Positions 8,954 through 18,359 of a stretch of DNA of 64,000 nt are shown here, piece after piece (position 1 is the stretch's first letter; each line of letters starts with the position of its first letter). Origin of the DNA: JAVBNH01 sp031551635 (GTDB lineage Bacteria; Bacillota; Clostridia; Oscillospirales; Acutalibacteraceae); NCBI GenBank assembly GCA_031551635.1, contig JAVBNH010000008.1:62001-126000 (forward strand). The letters run 5' to 3'. The notes below the pieces were generated by a model, which worked only from the letters and a program-made list of their open reading frames with translations, was not told where the DNA came from and ran no database searches. Position numbers and translations under genes: made by a program.

Positions 8954-8993
8954 GGCGGGAGGCATATTTCTCTTTATGTGATATGCCGTCACT
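8954..8993 (+). promoter_or_regulatory. Distant Shine-Dalgarno joined to the valS start by a hairpin
   Basis: GGGAGG (8957-8962) lies 31 nt before the valS ATG, too far for normal initiation. GGCATAT (8961-8967) and ATATGCC (8981-8987) form a 7-bp stem. Folding it would bring the ribosome site to about 6 nt from the ATG. No closer ribosome site is visible. Confidence 0.5.
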
Positions 8994-11618
8994 ATGAATA
9001 AGGAGCTTGCGAAACAATATGACCCGGGGAATGTTGAAGACAGGATTTACGCCTCATGGGTTAAAGGTAACTATTTCCACGCTGCCTGCGACAGCAAAAA
9101 GAAGCCCTATACAATAGTTATTCCGCCTCCGAATATTACAGGGCAACTCCATATGGGGCATGCCCTTGATAACACTCTGCAGGATATACTCATTCGTTTC
9201 CGCCGTATGCAGGGTTATGACGCCCTATGGCTTCCCGGCACTGACCACGCTTCAATTGCGACGGAAGCGAAAATCGTTGAAGCCATGCGCAAGGAAGGCG
9301 TTACTAAGGAGGACCTCGGTCGCGAGGGCTTCCTTGAGAGAGCTTGGAAGTGGAAAGAGGAATACGGCGGAACGATAATATCACAGCTTAAAAAGCTCGG
9401 CTCCTCCTGCGACTGGGAACGCGAACGCTTTACACTTGATGAGGGCTGCAGCAAGGCGGTCAACGAGGTTTTTGAAAGGCTTTATAATAAGGGGCTTATT
9501 TTCAGGGGCGAACGCATCATAAACTGGTGCCCGACCTGCCTAACCTCGATATCCGATGCGGAGGTTGAATACAGCGAAAAAGACAGCTCTTTTTGGCATC
9601 TTAAATATCCGCTAGCTGACGGGAGCGGCTTTATCTCGCTCGCGACTACCCGCCCGGAGACCATGCTGGGTGATACCGCAGTCGCTGTTAATCCCGACGA
9701 CGAAAGATATAAAAACCTCATCGGGAAGAATGTTATTCTTCCAATAGCAAATAAAGAAATACCGATTATAGCGGACGAATATGTCGAAAAAGATTTCGGT
9801 ACGGGTGTAGTTAAAATAACCCCCGCTCATGACCCGAATGACTTCGAGGTAGGACTACGCCACAATCTCCCGATTATAAATGTCATGACCGACGACGGCA
9901 AAATGAATGATAACGCTGTCGAAAAATACCGCGGAATGGACAGATATGATTGCCGCAAGCTGCTTGTTAAAGACCTTGAGGAAGGCGGCTATCTGATTAA
10001 AGTAGAGCCGCTCAAGCATAATGTCGGCGACTGCTACCGCTGCCACACGACTATTGAGCCGCGTGTTTCAAAGCAGTGGTTTGTTAAAATGCAACCCCTT
10101 GCCGCTCCGGCGATTGAAGCAGTTAAAAGCGGAAAAACGAAGTTTATCCCCGAACGTTTCGATAAAATTTATTTTAACTGGATGGAAAATATAAAGGACT
10201 GGTGCATTTCGCGTCAGCTCTGGTGGGGGCACAGGATTCCCGCATGGTACTGCTCTGACTGCGGTGAGATTACCGTTTCGAAAAACGGCGCGGATAAGTG
10301 CTGCAAGTGCGGCGGCGCGAATTTAAAGCAAGATCCCGACACGCTCGACACATGGTTTTCCTCCGCGCTCTGGCCTTTCTCAACTCTCGGCTGGCCTGAA
10401 GCAACAGAGGATTTAAAGCATTTTTACCCGACAAATACTCTTGTCACAGGCTATGATATTATCTTTTTCTGGGTCGCACGCATGATTTTTTCCGCGCTCG
10501 AGCAAACCGGCGAGGTTCCCTTTGACACGGTACTCATTCACGGTCTGGTTCGCGACGCTCAAGGACGCAAGATGTCAAAATCCCTCGGAAACGGCATTGA
10601 CCCGCTGGAAATCATTGAAAAATACGGTGCGGATGCTCTTCGTTTCACCCTCGCGACTGGTAACAGCCCCGGAAACGATATGCGTTTTTCAGACGAAAGA
10701 GTTGAAGCAAGCCGTAATTTCGCAAATAAAATCTGGAACGCCTCTCGCTTTGTACTGATGAACCTCAGCGAGGACGAAAAAGCTCCGCATATTCCCTGCG
10801 CTCTCGCGCTTGAGGATAAATGGATACTCGGAAAATTTAACAGTCTCGTTAAGGGCGTCACCGATTCGCTTGAGAGCTTTGAGCTCGGCATTGCCGTGGC
10901 TAAGCTTTATGACTTTATCTGGGACGAATTTTGCGACTGGTATATAGAGCTTACCAAAATCCGCCTTCAGGGCGAGGGCAGCGAAAAAGAAACCGCTAAA
11001 GCGGTACTGGTTTACGTTCTCTCAAACACTCTCAAGCTTCTTCACCCCTTTATGCCCTTTATCACTGAGGAAATCTGGCAGACCTTGCCGCATGAGGGCG
11101 AAACGATTATGCTCAGCGAGTGGTGCATTTATAATCCTGAGCTTGATTTCGCCAAAGACGAGGCAGAGATGGAGCGAGTTATAAAAGCCATTAAGCTCAT
11201 AAGAAACCGCCGCGCGGAGATGATTATTCCACCTTCAAAAAAGGCGAAAGTTTACATCGCGACCGCTCATACCGTAACCTTTAACGCGGCAATACCTTTC
11301 TTTTTGAGGCTTGCCAGCGCGTCTGAGGTAGAAGTGTCAAACAGTTTTGAAATTGAAAACGCGGTTAATGTGATTACGGAGGATGCAAGCATTTTTATTC
11401 CTCTTGCGGAATTAATCGACTTCGCTGAGGAGAAAAAACGCCTGCTTAAAGAAAAAACCAATGCCGAAGCAGAGCTTGAAAAAATAGGCGCGAAGCTCAG
11501 CAATGAAGGCTTCCTCGCGAAAGCCCCGGAAGCGGTTGTAAATGCCCAGAAAGAAACCGCCGCAAAGCTCACTGAAAAAATAGCGATGCTCAGCGAGAGC
11601 CTGAGCAAGCTCTTATAA
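8994..11618 (+). CDS. valS: Valyl-tRNA synthetase
   Basis: The 874-residue class I synthetase charges tRNA-Val. The HIGH-type motif PPPNITGQLHMGHALDN lies at about 44-60. Zinc-ribbon cysteines (WYCSDCGE, CCKCGG) sit near residue 420 onward, and GRKMSKSLGNG is the KMSKS loop near residue 525. The C-terminal coiled-coil arm, characteristic of ValRS, starts at about residue 805. Length is normal for the family (about 880). The next gene, folC, starts 13 bp after its stop, the common valS-folC order in Firmicutes. No T-box is present in the short leader. Confidence 0.97.
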   Translation: MNKELAKQYDPGNVEDRIYASWVKGNYFHAACDSKKKPYTIVIPPPNITGQLHMGHALDNTLQDILIRFRRMQGYDALWLPGTDHASIATEAKIVEAMRKEGVTKEDLGREGFLERAWKWKEEYGGTIISQLKKLGSSCDWERERFTLDEGCSKAVNEVFERLYNKGLIFRGERIINWCPTCLTSISDAEVEYSEKDSSFWHLKYPLADGSGFISLATTRPETMLGDTAVAVNPDDERYKNLIGKNVILPIANKEIPIIADEYVEKDFGTGVVKITPAHDPNDFEVGLRHNLPIINVMTDDGKMNDNAVEKYRGMDRYDCRKLLVKDLEEGGYLIKVEPLKHNVGDCYRCHTTIEPRVSKQWFVKMQPLAAPAIEAVKSGKTKFIPERFDKIYFNWMENIKDWCISRQLWWGHRIPAWYCSDCGEITVSKNGADKCCKCGGANLKQDPDTLDTWFSSALWPFSTLGWPEATEDLKHFYPTNTLVTGYDIIFFWVARMIFSALEQTGEVPFDTVLIHGLVRDAQGRKMSKSLGNGIDPLEIIEKYGADALRFTLATGNSPGNDMRFSDERVEASRNFANKIWNASRFVLMNLSEDEKAPHIPCALALEDKWILGKFNSLVKGVTDSLESFELGIAVAKLYDFIWDEFCDWYIELTKIRLQGEGSEKETAKAVLVYVLSNTLKLLHPFMPFITEEIWQTLPHEGETIMLSEWCIYNPELDFAKDEAEMERVIKAIKLIRNRRAEMIIPPSKKAKVYIATAHTVTFNAAIPFFLRLASASEVEVSNSFEIENAVNVITEDASIFIPLAELIDFAEEKKRLLKEKTNAEAELEKIGAKLSNEGFLAKAPEAVVNAQKETAAKLTEKIAMLSESLSKLL

Positions 11619-11631
11619 GGATTGATAATAT

Positions 11632-12903
11632 ATGAGCGCGTATCTCGACTTTTTTCATTCGCTTGAGCGTTTCGGCATCAAGCCGGGGCTTGAAAGAATC
11701 CTTGAGCTGCTCGAATTACTCGGCAATCCGCAGGAAAAGCTAAAATTCCTCCATGTCGCCGGAACAAACGGCAAGGGTTCTGTTTGTACCTTTTTATCGC
11801 AAATATTAAAAGCCTCGTCTTATAAAACGGGGCTTTATATTTCGCCGTATGTAGTTGATTTCCGCGAGAGAATCCAGATAGATAATAAAATGATTAGTGA
11901 AGAAACTCTTGAAAAATCCGCCGAAAAAGTCAAAAACGCGGTAAAAAAATTAGCGGATGCAAATATTGAGATAACCGAATTCGAAGCAGTAACAGCTGCG
12001 GCATTTCTGTGTTTTCTTGAGGAAAAATGCGACTTTGTCGTACTGGAGACCGGCCTCGGCGGCAGATTTGACGCGACCAATATCATCGCCGCGCCGGAGG
12101 TCAGTGTTATAACCTCAATTTCGCTTGACCATGTGAAAATTCTCGGTGATAATATCGCACAGATTGCATTCGAAAAATGCGGAATAATAAAAAAAGACTG
12201 TCCGGTTGTAACGAATAATTCGCAGCAAAAAGACGCCTTAGATGTAATTAAAGAAATAGCAAATCAAAAAAATTGCCGCTTAAGTGTCGCCGAATCCGAA
12301 AAACTGAGCATAAGCGTCGAAAACATTTTCGGCAGCTCATTTATATATAAAAACGAGCAATTCAATATCTCAATGCCGGGCAGGCATCAGATCGAAAATG
12401 CTGTTACGGCAATTGAAGCGGTTAAAGCTGCGGAAATTCCACTTAACAGCGACTCAATTTATCAGGGTCTGAACGCGGCGCAAATTCCCGCACGAATTCA
12501 GGTTATATCAGCAGAACCCTTGATAATCCTGGACGGCTCTCATAATGAGGGCTCGACTTTCGCGCTGAAAAGCGTTGCCGAAAAATTTTTAAAGGAAAAA
12601 AAAATCCTCGGGATTATCGGCATGATGGGCGACAAGGATATAGAAAAATCACTAAGCAACCTCGCGCCCATTTTTTCACATATTATTACAACAAAACCGT
12701 CGAATGACAGAGCAAATCCCCCTGAGGAGCTGAATACAATTATCAGTGAATTTGGTATAAGCTGCGAATCGGTCGAAAACCCGAAAAACGCTTTCGGAAA
12801 AGCAAAACTAATGCTTCGAGAATTTGATGCGCTGATAATTTGCGGCTCGTTATATCTCGCGGCGGATATATACCGGATTATTCCTCACACGGAATACGAA
12901 TGA
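11632..12903 (+). CDS. folC: Bifunctional folylpolyglutamate synthase / dihydrofolate synthase
   Basis: The 423-residue Mur-ligase-type enzyme adds glutamate to folates. It has the ATP loop HVAGTNGKGSV (about 42-52), the folate/omega-loop region LYISPYVVDFRERI and the C-terminal Mur domain with LDGSHNEGS (about 301-309). It is probably co-transcribed with valS (13-bp gap, AAGGAT before the ATG). Its 3' end overlaps the convergent isomerase gene by 26 bp, so both proteins use the same DNA for their C-termini. Confidence 0.95.
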   Translation: MSAYLDFFHSLERFGIKPGLERILELLELLGNPQEKLKFLHVAGTNGKGSVCTFLSQILKASSYKTGLYISPYVVDFRERIQIDNKMISEETLEKSAEKVKNAVKKLADANIEITEFEAVTAAAFLCFLEEKCDFVVLETGLGGRFDATNIIAAPEVSVITSISLDHVKILGDNIAQIAFEKCGIIKKDCPVVTNNSQQKDALDVIKEIANQKNCRLSVAESEKLSISVENIFGSSFIYKNEQFNISMPGRHQIENAVTAIEAVKAAEIPLNSDSIYQGLNAAQIPARIQVISAEPLIILDGSHNEGSTFALKSVAEKFLKEKKILGIIGMMGDKDIEKSLSNLAPIFSHIITTKPSNDRANPPEELNTIISEFGISCESVENPKNAFGKAKLMLREFDALIICGSLYLAADIYRIIPHTEYE

Positions 12904-13408
12904 TTCTATCATCGGTAAAAATATCGCACTCGTCATAGCTCGAGGTGGAAAACTCCGAAACAACAGCACCATCCTTACCCGCTTGAAACCAGTGCCTTGT
13001 GTTCGGATAGAGCGTATACTGCTCGCCGGGACAAAGGATTATCTCATGAAAAACCGTATACTCGCCCTCAGGAACCACCGCTTTTATATCACTAGTGAAC
13101 ACCCCTTCAACATATAAGTACACCTCGCCCCAACGGCAGCGGAAGGTCTCTTCTTTTCCCGGATAATTCTTTTCCTCAATCGGCGCGTGCCGGTGCTCGG
13201 GACAGGTCTGCCGCGGCAGCAATACGAGCTCCTTTGCGCAGCAGCGGTCTGTGTTTACATAAGTAACAATCTCAAGCCCGGTATTATAAATATCCCCGAG
13301 ACCGAAGTCGGCGACCTCTACTTCCTCATCCTCACGGACGGTTATATTTGCTTTCTTGAGCATTTCAAGAGCCTTGACACGTACTGCATCTGCTTCCGCT
13401 TTTTTCAT
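12878..13408 (-). CDS. D-lyxose ketol-isomerase family cupin
   Basis: The protein is 176 residues from the ATG at 13408 (a TTG three codons earlier is also open). It matches the D-lyxose/D-mannose isomerase cupin family: CPEHRHAPIEEKNYPGKEE supplies metal-binding His and Glu residues, and a later NTRHWFQAG gives the third His. Such enzymes interconvert D-lyxose and D-xylulose or D-mannose and D-fructose using a divalent metal. It lies 24 bp downstream of a PfkB sugar kinase on the same strand, so isomerase and kinase probably act in sequence. Its 3' end overlaps folC by 26 bp. Confidence 0.75.
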   Translation of the reverse strand: MKKAEADAVRVKALEMLKKANITVREDEEVEVADFGLGDIYNTGLEIVTYVNTDRCCAKELVLLPRQTCPEHRHAPIEEKNYPGKEETFRCRWGEVYLYVEGVFTSDIKAVVPEGEYTVFHEIILCPGEQYTLYPNTRHWFQAGKDGAVVSEFSTSSYDECDIFTDDRIIRIPCEE

Positions 13409-13432
13409 GCAATTCAACTCATTTCACTTAAA

Positions 13433-14374
13433 TTATAAATCATATTTCCGCATAAATTCTTCTGTCTCCTCGAGCGACTTTATCCCTTTTGAAGCTCCGA
13501 TTTCCATCACATTATGCGTGCCGACGGCGTTTGCGAGCCTTCCCGCGTCCCTGTAAGAGCGTCCCAGAGCCAGCCCTGCGAGGAAACCCGCGCAAAAAGC
13601 GTCTCCAGCGCCGGTTGTGTCAACAGCTTTTATGTCAGTATATGTCGGCAGTATGTACCTCTCGCCGTTTTTCTCGCAGATATACGCGCCGTCCTTCCCT
13701 ATTTTAATTATAACGCTACCCGCGCCCAGCGAGAAAAATTTATCAGCAATAACCGGCAGCTCACTCTCCCCTGTCAGCTTTACAGCTTCCTCATAGCTCG
13801 GCATGAATAAATCAAGATATTGAAGTGTTTCGCCTACCTTCGGCAGCCATATATCGTCGAAGTCCCAGGCTGTATCCATCGCGGTAAACTTACCCTTTTC
13901 TTTCAGTTCCTTCATCAGCGAAGCCGCCTGAGAGCCGTCAAAGCTTGAAAGAAGCATTGCCCCCGCGACAAACATGATGTCATACTCCTCCGTCAATTCC
14001 CGCACAATATGCTTTTTTTGAAACTTAGCAGATGACCCCGGCTCATATAAAAAGCTGCGTTCACCGCTGCTGTTTACGCACACCACCGAAACAGTCGTGT
14101 TTACCGAATCCTCACCGATTACCCCGCGCACATCCACACCGCAGGAGCCCACGGTATCTCTCACAAAATTTCCGAAGGTGTCATTGCCGACAAGGCACGA
14201 AAGCGCGACAGGTATGCCGAGCTTCCCGAGGTCAATAGCTGCGTTTGAGGCGCAGCCGCCGACATGCATCGAAATACTGTCAACAGCCCGCAGGGTTCCA
14301 AGATTAGGGATGCTATCAGCCGGCGAAATAATAATATCTGTCGTAATATTGCCGATGCACAGAATTTTTTTCAA
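13433..14374 (-). CDS. PfkB-family carbohydrate kinase
   Basis: The ribokinase-fold protein starts MKKILCIGN. It has the N-terminal Gly-rich substrate motif MHVGGCASNAAIDLGKLG (about 33-50) and the C-terminal PfkB signature DTTGAGDAFCAGFLAG with the catalytic Asp (about 248-263). I chose the TTG at 14374 because GAGGTG (14382-14387) sits 7 nt before it. The ATG at 14389 lies upstream of that ribosome site and would add five residues. The gene is divergent from the aldolase gene and leads into the isomerase gene. The sugar substrate is inferred to be a ketose. Confidence 0.85.
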   Translation of the reverse strand: MKKILCIGNITTDIIISPADSIPNLGTLRAVDSISMHVGGCASNAAIDLGKLGIPVALSCLVGNDTFGNFVRDTVGSCGVDVRGVIGEDSVNTTVSVVCVNSSGERSFLYEPGSSAKFQKKHIVRELTEEYDIMFVAGAMLLSSFDGSQAASLMKELKEKGKFTAMDTAWDFDDIWLPKVGETLQYLDLFMPSYEEAVKLTGESELPVIADKFFSLGAGSVIIKIGKDGAYICEKNGERYILPTYTDIKAVDTTGAGDAFCAGFLAGLALGRSYRDAGRLANAVGTHNVMEIGASKGIKSLEETEEFMRKYDL

Positions 14375-14414
14375 TATAACGCACCTCATTTATGATAAAT
14401 AAAGGATTGATAAT

Positions 14415-15320
14415 ATGCTAGTTACACTTAAGAAAATACTGAAGGATGCCCGTGAAAAGAAATATGCTGTAGGCGCATTTAACCTGCTGAATATGGAGTC
14501 AATCAGAGGCGCGATTGAGGCGGCTGAGGAGCTGCAATCGCCGATAATTCTCCAGCTCACTGAATTCCAGATGCAGGACTCGCCTATGGAGCTTATTTTT
14601 CCGATGATGCTAAGCGCGGCGAAAAATACTGATATTCCGGTTTGTGTTCATTTCGACCACGGTTATTCGCTTGAAAACATTATCCGCGCTCTCGAATTCG
14701 GTTGCAGCTCTGTTATGTTTGACGGCGCTTCACTGCCCTTTGAGGAAAATATCACGCGGACCCGCGAAGTAATCAGATACGCGCATTCCTTCGGCGCTTC
14801 CTGTGAGGCGGAAATCGGAATAGTCGGCGGCGCTGAAGCCGGACACTACTCTTTTAATGATGATAATCTTATAACAAAGCTGTCAGAGGCTCATGATTTT
14901 GCAAAAAAGACAAAATGTGACGCCCTCGCGGTTGCTATTGGGAACGCCCACGGAGCATATATAAAGGAGCCGCGCCTGCGTTTTGACAGGCTGGAGGAGA
15001 TTTTCTACAAGGTCAAAACCCCTCTTGTGCTACACGGCGGCAGTGGTATATCGGTTGAAGATTTCCGGCGGTGCATCAGCCTCGGAATAACAAAAATAAA
15101 TGTCGCTACAGCCTTGCAGGTCAATATGTCCGGTGACATAGGAGAGCTTTATAAGAACGGGAATATCCCCGATTTTCCGGCTTTGACAAACACAATGAAG
15201 GACGCTGTAAAAAGAGGTGTTATGGAGCACATCCAAATTTTCGGCTCTGAGTATAAAGCGAATTCTGTTATAGATTTTGAGGATGATGAATTTGATTCCG
15301 ATGAGGAATTTTTTGAATAG
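14415..15320 (+). CDS. Class II ketose-bisphosphate aldolase family protein
   Basis: The 301-residue TIM-barrel aldolase is zinc dependent. VCVHFDHGYS (about 77-86) gives the metal-binding His and catalytic Asp, GNAHGAY (about 177-183) and LVLHGGSGIS (about 204-213) supply further His ligands, and KINVATALQ is the phosphate-side loop. The C-terminus is unusually acidic (about 12 Asp/Glu in the last 17 residues). It is divergent from the PfkB kinase, 40 bp from that gene's start. Kinase, isomerase and aldolase would suit a ketose to 1-phosphate to triose route. Which phosphate ester it cleaves is unknown. Confidence 0.85.
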   Translation: MLVTLKKILKDAREKKYAVGAFNLLNMESIRGAIEAAEELQSPIILQLTEFQMQDSPMELIFPMMLSAAKNTDIPVCVHFDHGYSLENIIRALEFGCSSVMFDGASLPFEENITRTREVIRYAHSFGASCEAEIGIVGGAEAGHYSFNDDNLITKLSEAHDFAKKTKCDALAVAIGNAHGAYIKEPRLRFDRLEEIFYKVKTPLVLHGGSGISVEDFRRCISLGITKINVATALQVNMSGDIGELYKNGNIPDFPALTNTMKDAVKRGVMEHIQIFGSEYKANSVIDFEDDEFDSDEEFFE

Positions 15321-15322
15321 CT

Positions 15323-17047
15323 CTATTTCTCAAGCGGTTTTGAGATTATCGAATAATACTCATGATAAATAACAAATCCGGGGCGGCTTCCACTTGGTTT
15401 TTTAAGATTCTTAACTTCGGTATAATCGACTGTAACCCTAGAGCTCTGCCTGCCGCTGCTGTAAAAGGCTGCAAGCGACGCGGCATACTCTATCGCCGCA
15501 TCAGAGGGCACTTTATTCTCACATAGCAATACGGCATGAGAACCCGGCATCTTTTGAGCGTGAAACCACATATCATTTTTTGCGGCAATTTTGAAAGTCA
15601 ATTTCTCATTTCCGATATTATTTCTTCCGACAAGCACGCGGAATCCGTCACTTGAGACAAACTCAAGAGGGTCGAGCGGGGCTTGTTTTTTTTCTTTTTT
15701 GCTGCTTTTTTTCTTCAAAAAACCTTCATTTTCAAGCTCTGAGCGTATTTCGGATATTTCATTTTCCCCTGAGGAGCGGGACAGCTCGTCTAAAACACTC
15801 TGCAGATATTCGAGATTTTCCTGAGCGATTTTTATCTGCTCCTTTAGTATCGCCTCGGCGGTGGCAGCCTTCCGGTATTCTTTATAATAAACCTGCGCAT
15901 TCTGAACCGGTGTCAAATGCGGCTTTGCGGGAATTTTCACTTTTTTATTATTGTCATAATAATTTTCAAGTGTATAAAACAGACTGCCCTTCTCAAGTGA
16001 GTACATATTAGCCTGAATCAATTCGGCAAAAATCTTTTTTTCCTCGCGGTTTTCACTTTTTTCTAAATCAGCTTTCAAATTATTGATTTTTTTCGCTGTG
16101 CGTTCAATAGTAGTGTTTAAAAAACGGAAAAGGTCTGCAGCTCTTGATTTTGTCCGCTCTGCGCGTTCTTTCTCATAATAGAAATTATCAAGCAATAAGC
16201 TCAGAGATGAAAACTTTTCAAGTCTTGCGGCATTTTCATACTGCATTATCTCGGTAAACGAAAAATCAAGCATTCTTTCATCATTTGATATGACAATACA
16301 GGGGTCAGTTATTCCCTCTTCGATTTCCTTCTTCATCTGGGACAGGTTATTTTTTAAGTGAGAAAAATCAGTATTTTCCGAATTCACAATATCCTCACCA
16401 TATGAACGGAAAGAAAGCTCGCGGCAGACAATCGGTGAAAGTCCCTGTATTGTTTTCAAGATAGCGCTTGAGACCAGCTCGCCCGTATTTCGCTTAATAT
16501 TTTCAATGATAATATCAATATCGCAATCTAAAAGATTCAGCTTATTTTGAGCCGGCGGCAGCTCGTAAGTACGCCCCGGAAGAACCTCGCGGACGCTTGA
16601 ATGCAAGCTGTCAACTCGCCTGACACTGTCTAGTATGACGTTATTATCATCCAGAAGAATAATGTTGCTGTGTTGAGCCATAATCTCAAGAACAATAGTG
16701 CGGCTCACTCTGTCGCCTATCTCATTTGAAGCGTTAAATTTCAAAAACAGAACTCTGTCAATACCTGACTGAGTAATCTCCTCAAGCACCGCACCGGTTA
16801 AATGCTTGCGGAAAAGCATGCAGAGCATAGGAGGGTTCATCGGGTTTTCAGGCGCGTACTGAGTGATATTAACTCGCGGCGCATTGCCCGAGCAGGACAA
16901 AAAAAGCCGGAAAGCTGCTGACCTTGTCCTCATAGAGAGTACAATTTCATTCTTTCCGGGCATATGAATCTTTTCCACCCGCCCGCCAAGAGCGGCAAGT
17001 GAAATTTCCTGCTTTAATAAATTCAAATATATTCCGTCAAGTGCCAT
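15323..17047 (-). CDS. rqcH: Ribosome quality control protein RqcH (NFACT family)
   Basis: The 574-residue protein matches Firmicutes RqcH/YloA in length and layout: NFACT-N (1-180), helix-hairpin-helix region, long coiled coils (about 280-430), and NFACT-R (about 445-560; NDMWFHAQKMPGSHAVL). The ILDSVRRVD segment holds the Asp-Arg pair needed for tRNA-Ala recruitment in known RqcH. RqcH adds alanine tails to stalled nascent chains on 50S subunits. Older annotations call it fibronectin-binding protein. It begins 3 bp after the nif3 stop and converges on the aldolase with only 2 bp between the stops. Confidence 0.92.
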   Translation of the reverse strand: MALDGIYLNLLKQEISLAALGGRVEKIHMPGKNEIVLSMRTRSAAFRLFLSCSGNAPRVNITQYAPENPMNPPMLCMLFRKHLTGAVLEEITQSGIDRVLFLKFNASNEIGDRVSRTIVLEIMAQHSNIILLDDNNVILDSVRRVDSLHSSVREVLPGRTYELPPAQNKLNLLDCDIDIIIENIKRNTGELVSSAILKTIQGLSPIVCRELSFRSYGEDIVNSENTDFSHLKNNLSQMKKEIEEGITDPCIVISNDERMLDFSFTEIMQYENAARLEKFSSLSLLLDNFYYEKERAERTKSRAADLFRFLNTTIERTAKKINNLKADLEKSENREEKKIFAELIQANMYSLEKGSLFYTLENYYDNNKKVKIPAKPHLTPVQNAQVYYKEYRKAATAEAILKEQIKIAQENLEYLQSVLDELSRSSGENEISEIRSELENEGFLKKKSSKKEKKQAPLDPLEFVSSDGFRVLVGRNNIGNEKLTFKIAAKNDMWFHAQKMPGSHAVLLCENKVPSDAAIEYAASLAAFYSSGRQSSRVTVDYTEVKNLKKPSGSRPGFVIYHEYYSIISKPLEK

Positions 17048-17050
17048 AAT

Positions 17051-17812
17051 TCATACCATAATTATTTTAGTCGGTGACTTTTGCTGCGAAATTACAAACT
17101 CAATTTCTTTAAATTTTGATGACATTTTCGAAAATAAAACATCAATAGCGGGTCTTTCAGTCTCAAAATGACCGCAGGCAAACAGAGCAGTATTCTTTTC
17201 TTTCGCATCAAGAAAATTATGATGCCCTGCATCACCTGTCACAAAAGCGTCAAAGCCCGCCGCGAGAACCTCAGTCAAAAACATACATCCCGAGCCTCCG
17301 CAAACCGCGACTTTTTTAATATTTCTATTTATTTCGTTAAATCTAACCGAGGTTTTTAGCTTTTGCGAGAGAATTGCCGCAAAATCCTCTGCGTCAATTT
17401 TGTCGATAATACCCTGCCGCATTACCGGTACCGGGGAAGAATCAGGACAAAAATCACTGACCTCACGCAGTCCAATAAGCTCGCAAAGGCAGTCGTTTAC
17501 ACCACCCTCAGCAGTGTCAAAATTTGTATGCGCGCAAAGAACACCAATACCCCTTCTTGCGGCTTCAAAAAAATCATTCCCGGCAGTAAAGCTTTTTTTA
17601 GCGTCAAAAATTATCGGATGATGCGTTATTATCAACTCGCAGCCCAATTGTTCAGCCTCGTCAATCAAAGCGTTCGAGTGGTCAAGCGCCATTAATACCC
17701 GCGTGACCTTACTCTCCATGTCACCGACAAGAAAACCCGAATTATCCCAATCCTCCTGTAAGGAAAACGGGGCGATTTCGTCAAGATATTTATAAATATC
17801 TAGAACCTTCAT
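17051..17812 (-). CDS. Nif3-like dinuclear metal centre protein (YqfO/DUF34)
   Basis: The 253-residue protein has the metal-binding motifs ELIITHHPIIF (about 59-69), CAHTNFDTAEGG (about 93-104) and GDAGHHNFLDA (about 192-202) of the Nif3/DUF34 family. It lacks the PII-like insert of the longer B. subtilis YqfO. Members bind two metal ions; their biochemical role is debated (GTP cyclohydrolase-like or metal insertion). The ATG overlaps the stop of ygjV by 4 bp. The wider context trmK-ygjV-nif3-rqcH resembles the conserved trmK-nif3 pairing of Firmicutes. Confidence 0.9.
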   Translation of the reverse strand: MKVLDIYKYLDEIAPFSLQEDWDNSGFLVGDMESKVTRVLMALDHSNALIDEAEQLGCELIITHHPIIFDAKKSFTAGNDFFEAARRGIGVLCAHTNFDTAEGGVNDCLCELIGLREVSDFCPDSSPVPVMRQGIIDKIDAEDFAAILSQKLKTSVRFNEINRNIKKVAVCGGSGCMFLTEVLAAGFDAFVTGDAGHHNFLDAKEKNTALFACGHFETERPAIDVLFSKMSSKFKEIEFVISQQKSPTKIIMV

Positions 17813-18330
17813 GCGGTCATTTTCTCCTCTTTTTTCAAAATATCATACCTCACAATAGCTATGCTCATCGAGATGATATTCATGCATTCCGTGATAATTC
17901 CGGCGTAGGACAGATTAACAACATTATAAATAAGCCACATCGGGAGGGCGGGAAAGGTCAGAAGCCTGATTTTTTTGGGATTTTTGAGGAAAAAGCTGAC
18001 AGATGAAAGCACCATGGCGACTGTTGGAAGAATTGACCACGGATTTTCATATGTAATAATGCCCGCGACAGCAAAAGCGGTAGCGAAAAAATACATCCAA
18101 ATAGGCGAATTTGCCCATTTTTTATCTCTCTGAGAATAAACAGTTGCGCGGCAGATTCCGACTATATTCATCGCAGCACCGGTATAAAGCCCGAGCATCA
18201 GAAAATGAATAATAAAAACACCGCTCGCCATTATATGGCACAGCATAATTCGCTTCTGAGTATTTTGCTGATAAGAGATAAACAAAATAATTGTACCGAT
18301 AAATCCGACAACCTGAGCGGCAATATTCAT
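17809..18330 (-). CDS. YgjV-family inner membrane protein
   Basis: The 173-residue protein has five to six hydrophobic segments. It matches the YgjV family, with FIGTIILFISYQQNTQKR near the start and GICRATVYSQRDKKW in the middle. The function is not established. It is inserted between trmK and nif3 in the same transcription unit and overlaps nif3 by 4 bp, which suggests translational coupling. Confidence 0.75.
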   Translation of the reverse strand: MNIAAQVVGFIGTIILFISYQQNTQKRIMLCHIMASGVFIIHFLMLGLYTGAAMNIVGICRATVYSQRDKKWANSPIWMYFFATAFAVAGIITYENPWSILPTVAMVLSSVSFFLKNPKKIRLLTFPALPMWLIYNVVNLSYAGIITECMNIISMSIAIVRYDILKKEEKMTA

Positions 18331-18359
18331 ATATTAAATTTCCCCAAAATAAGTATAGT

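Noticed and set aside
8931..8993. T-box leader for valS
   Set aside because: The 63-bp leader is too short and has no TGGNACCGCG-type box. The 83-bp leader of ileS was rejected for the same reason.
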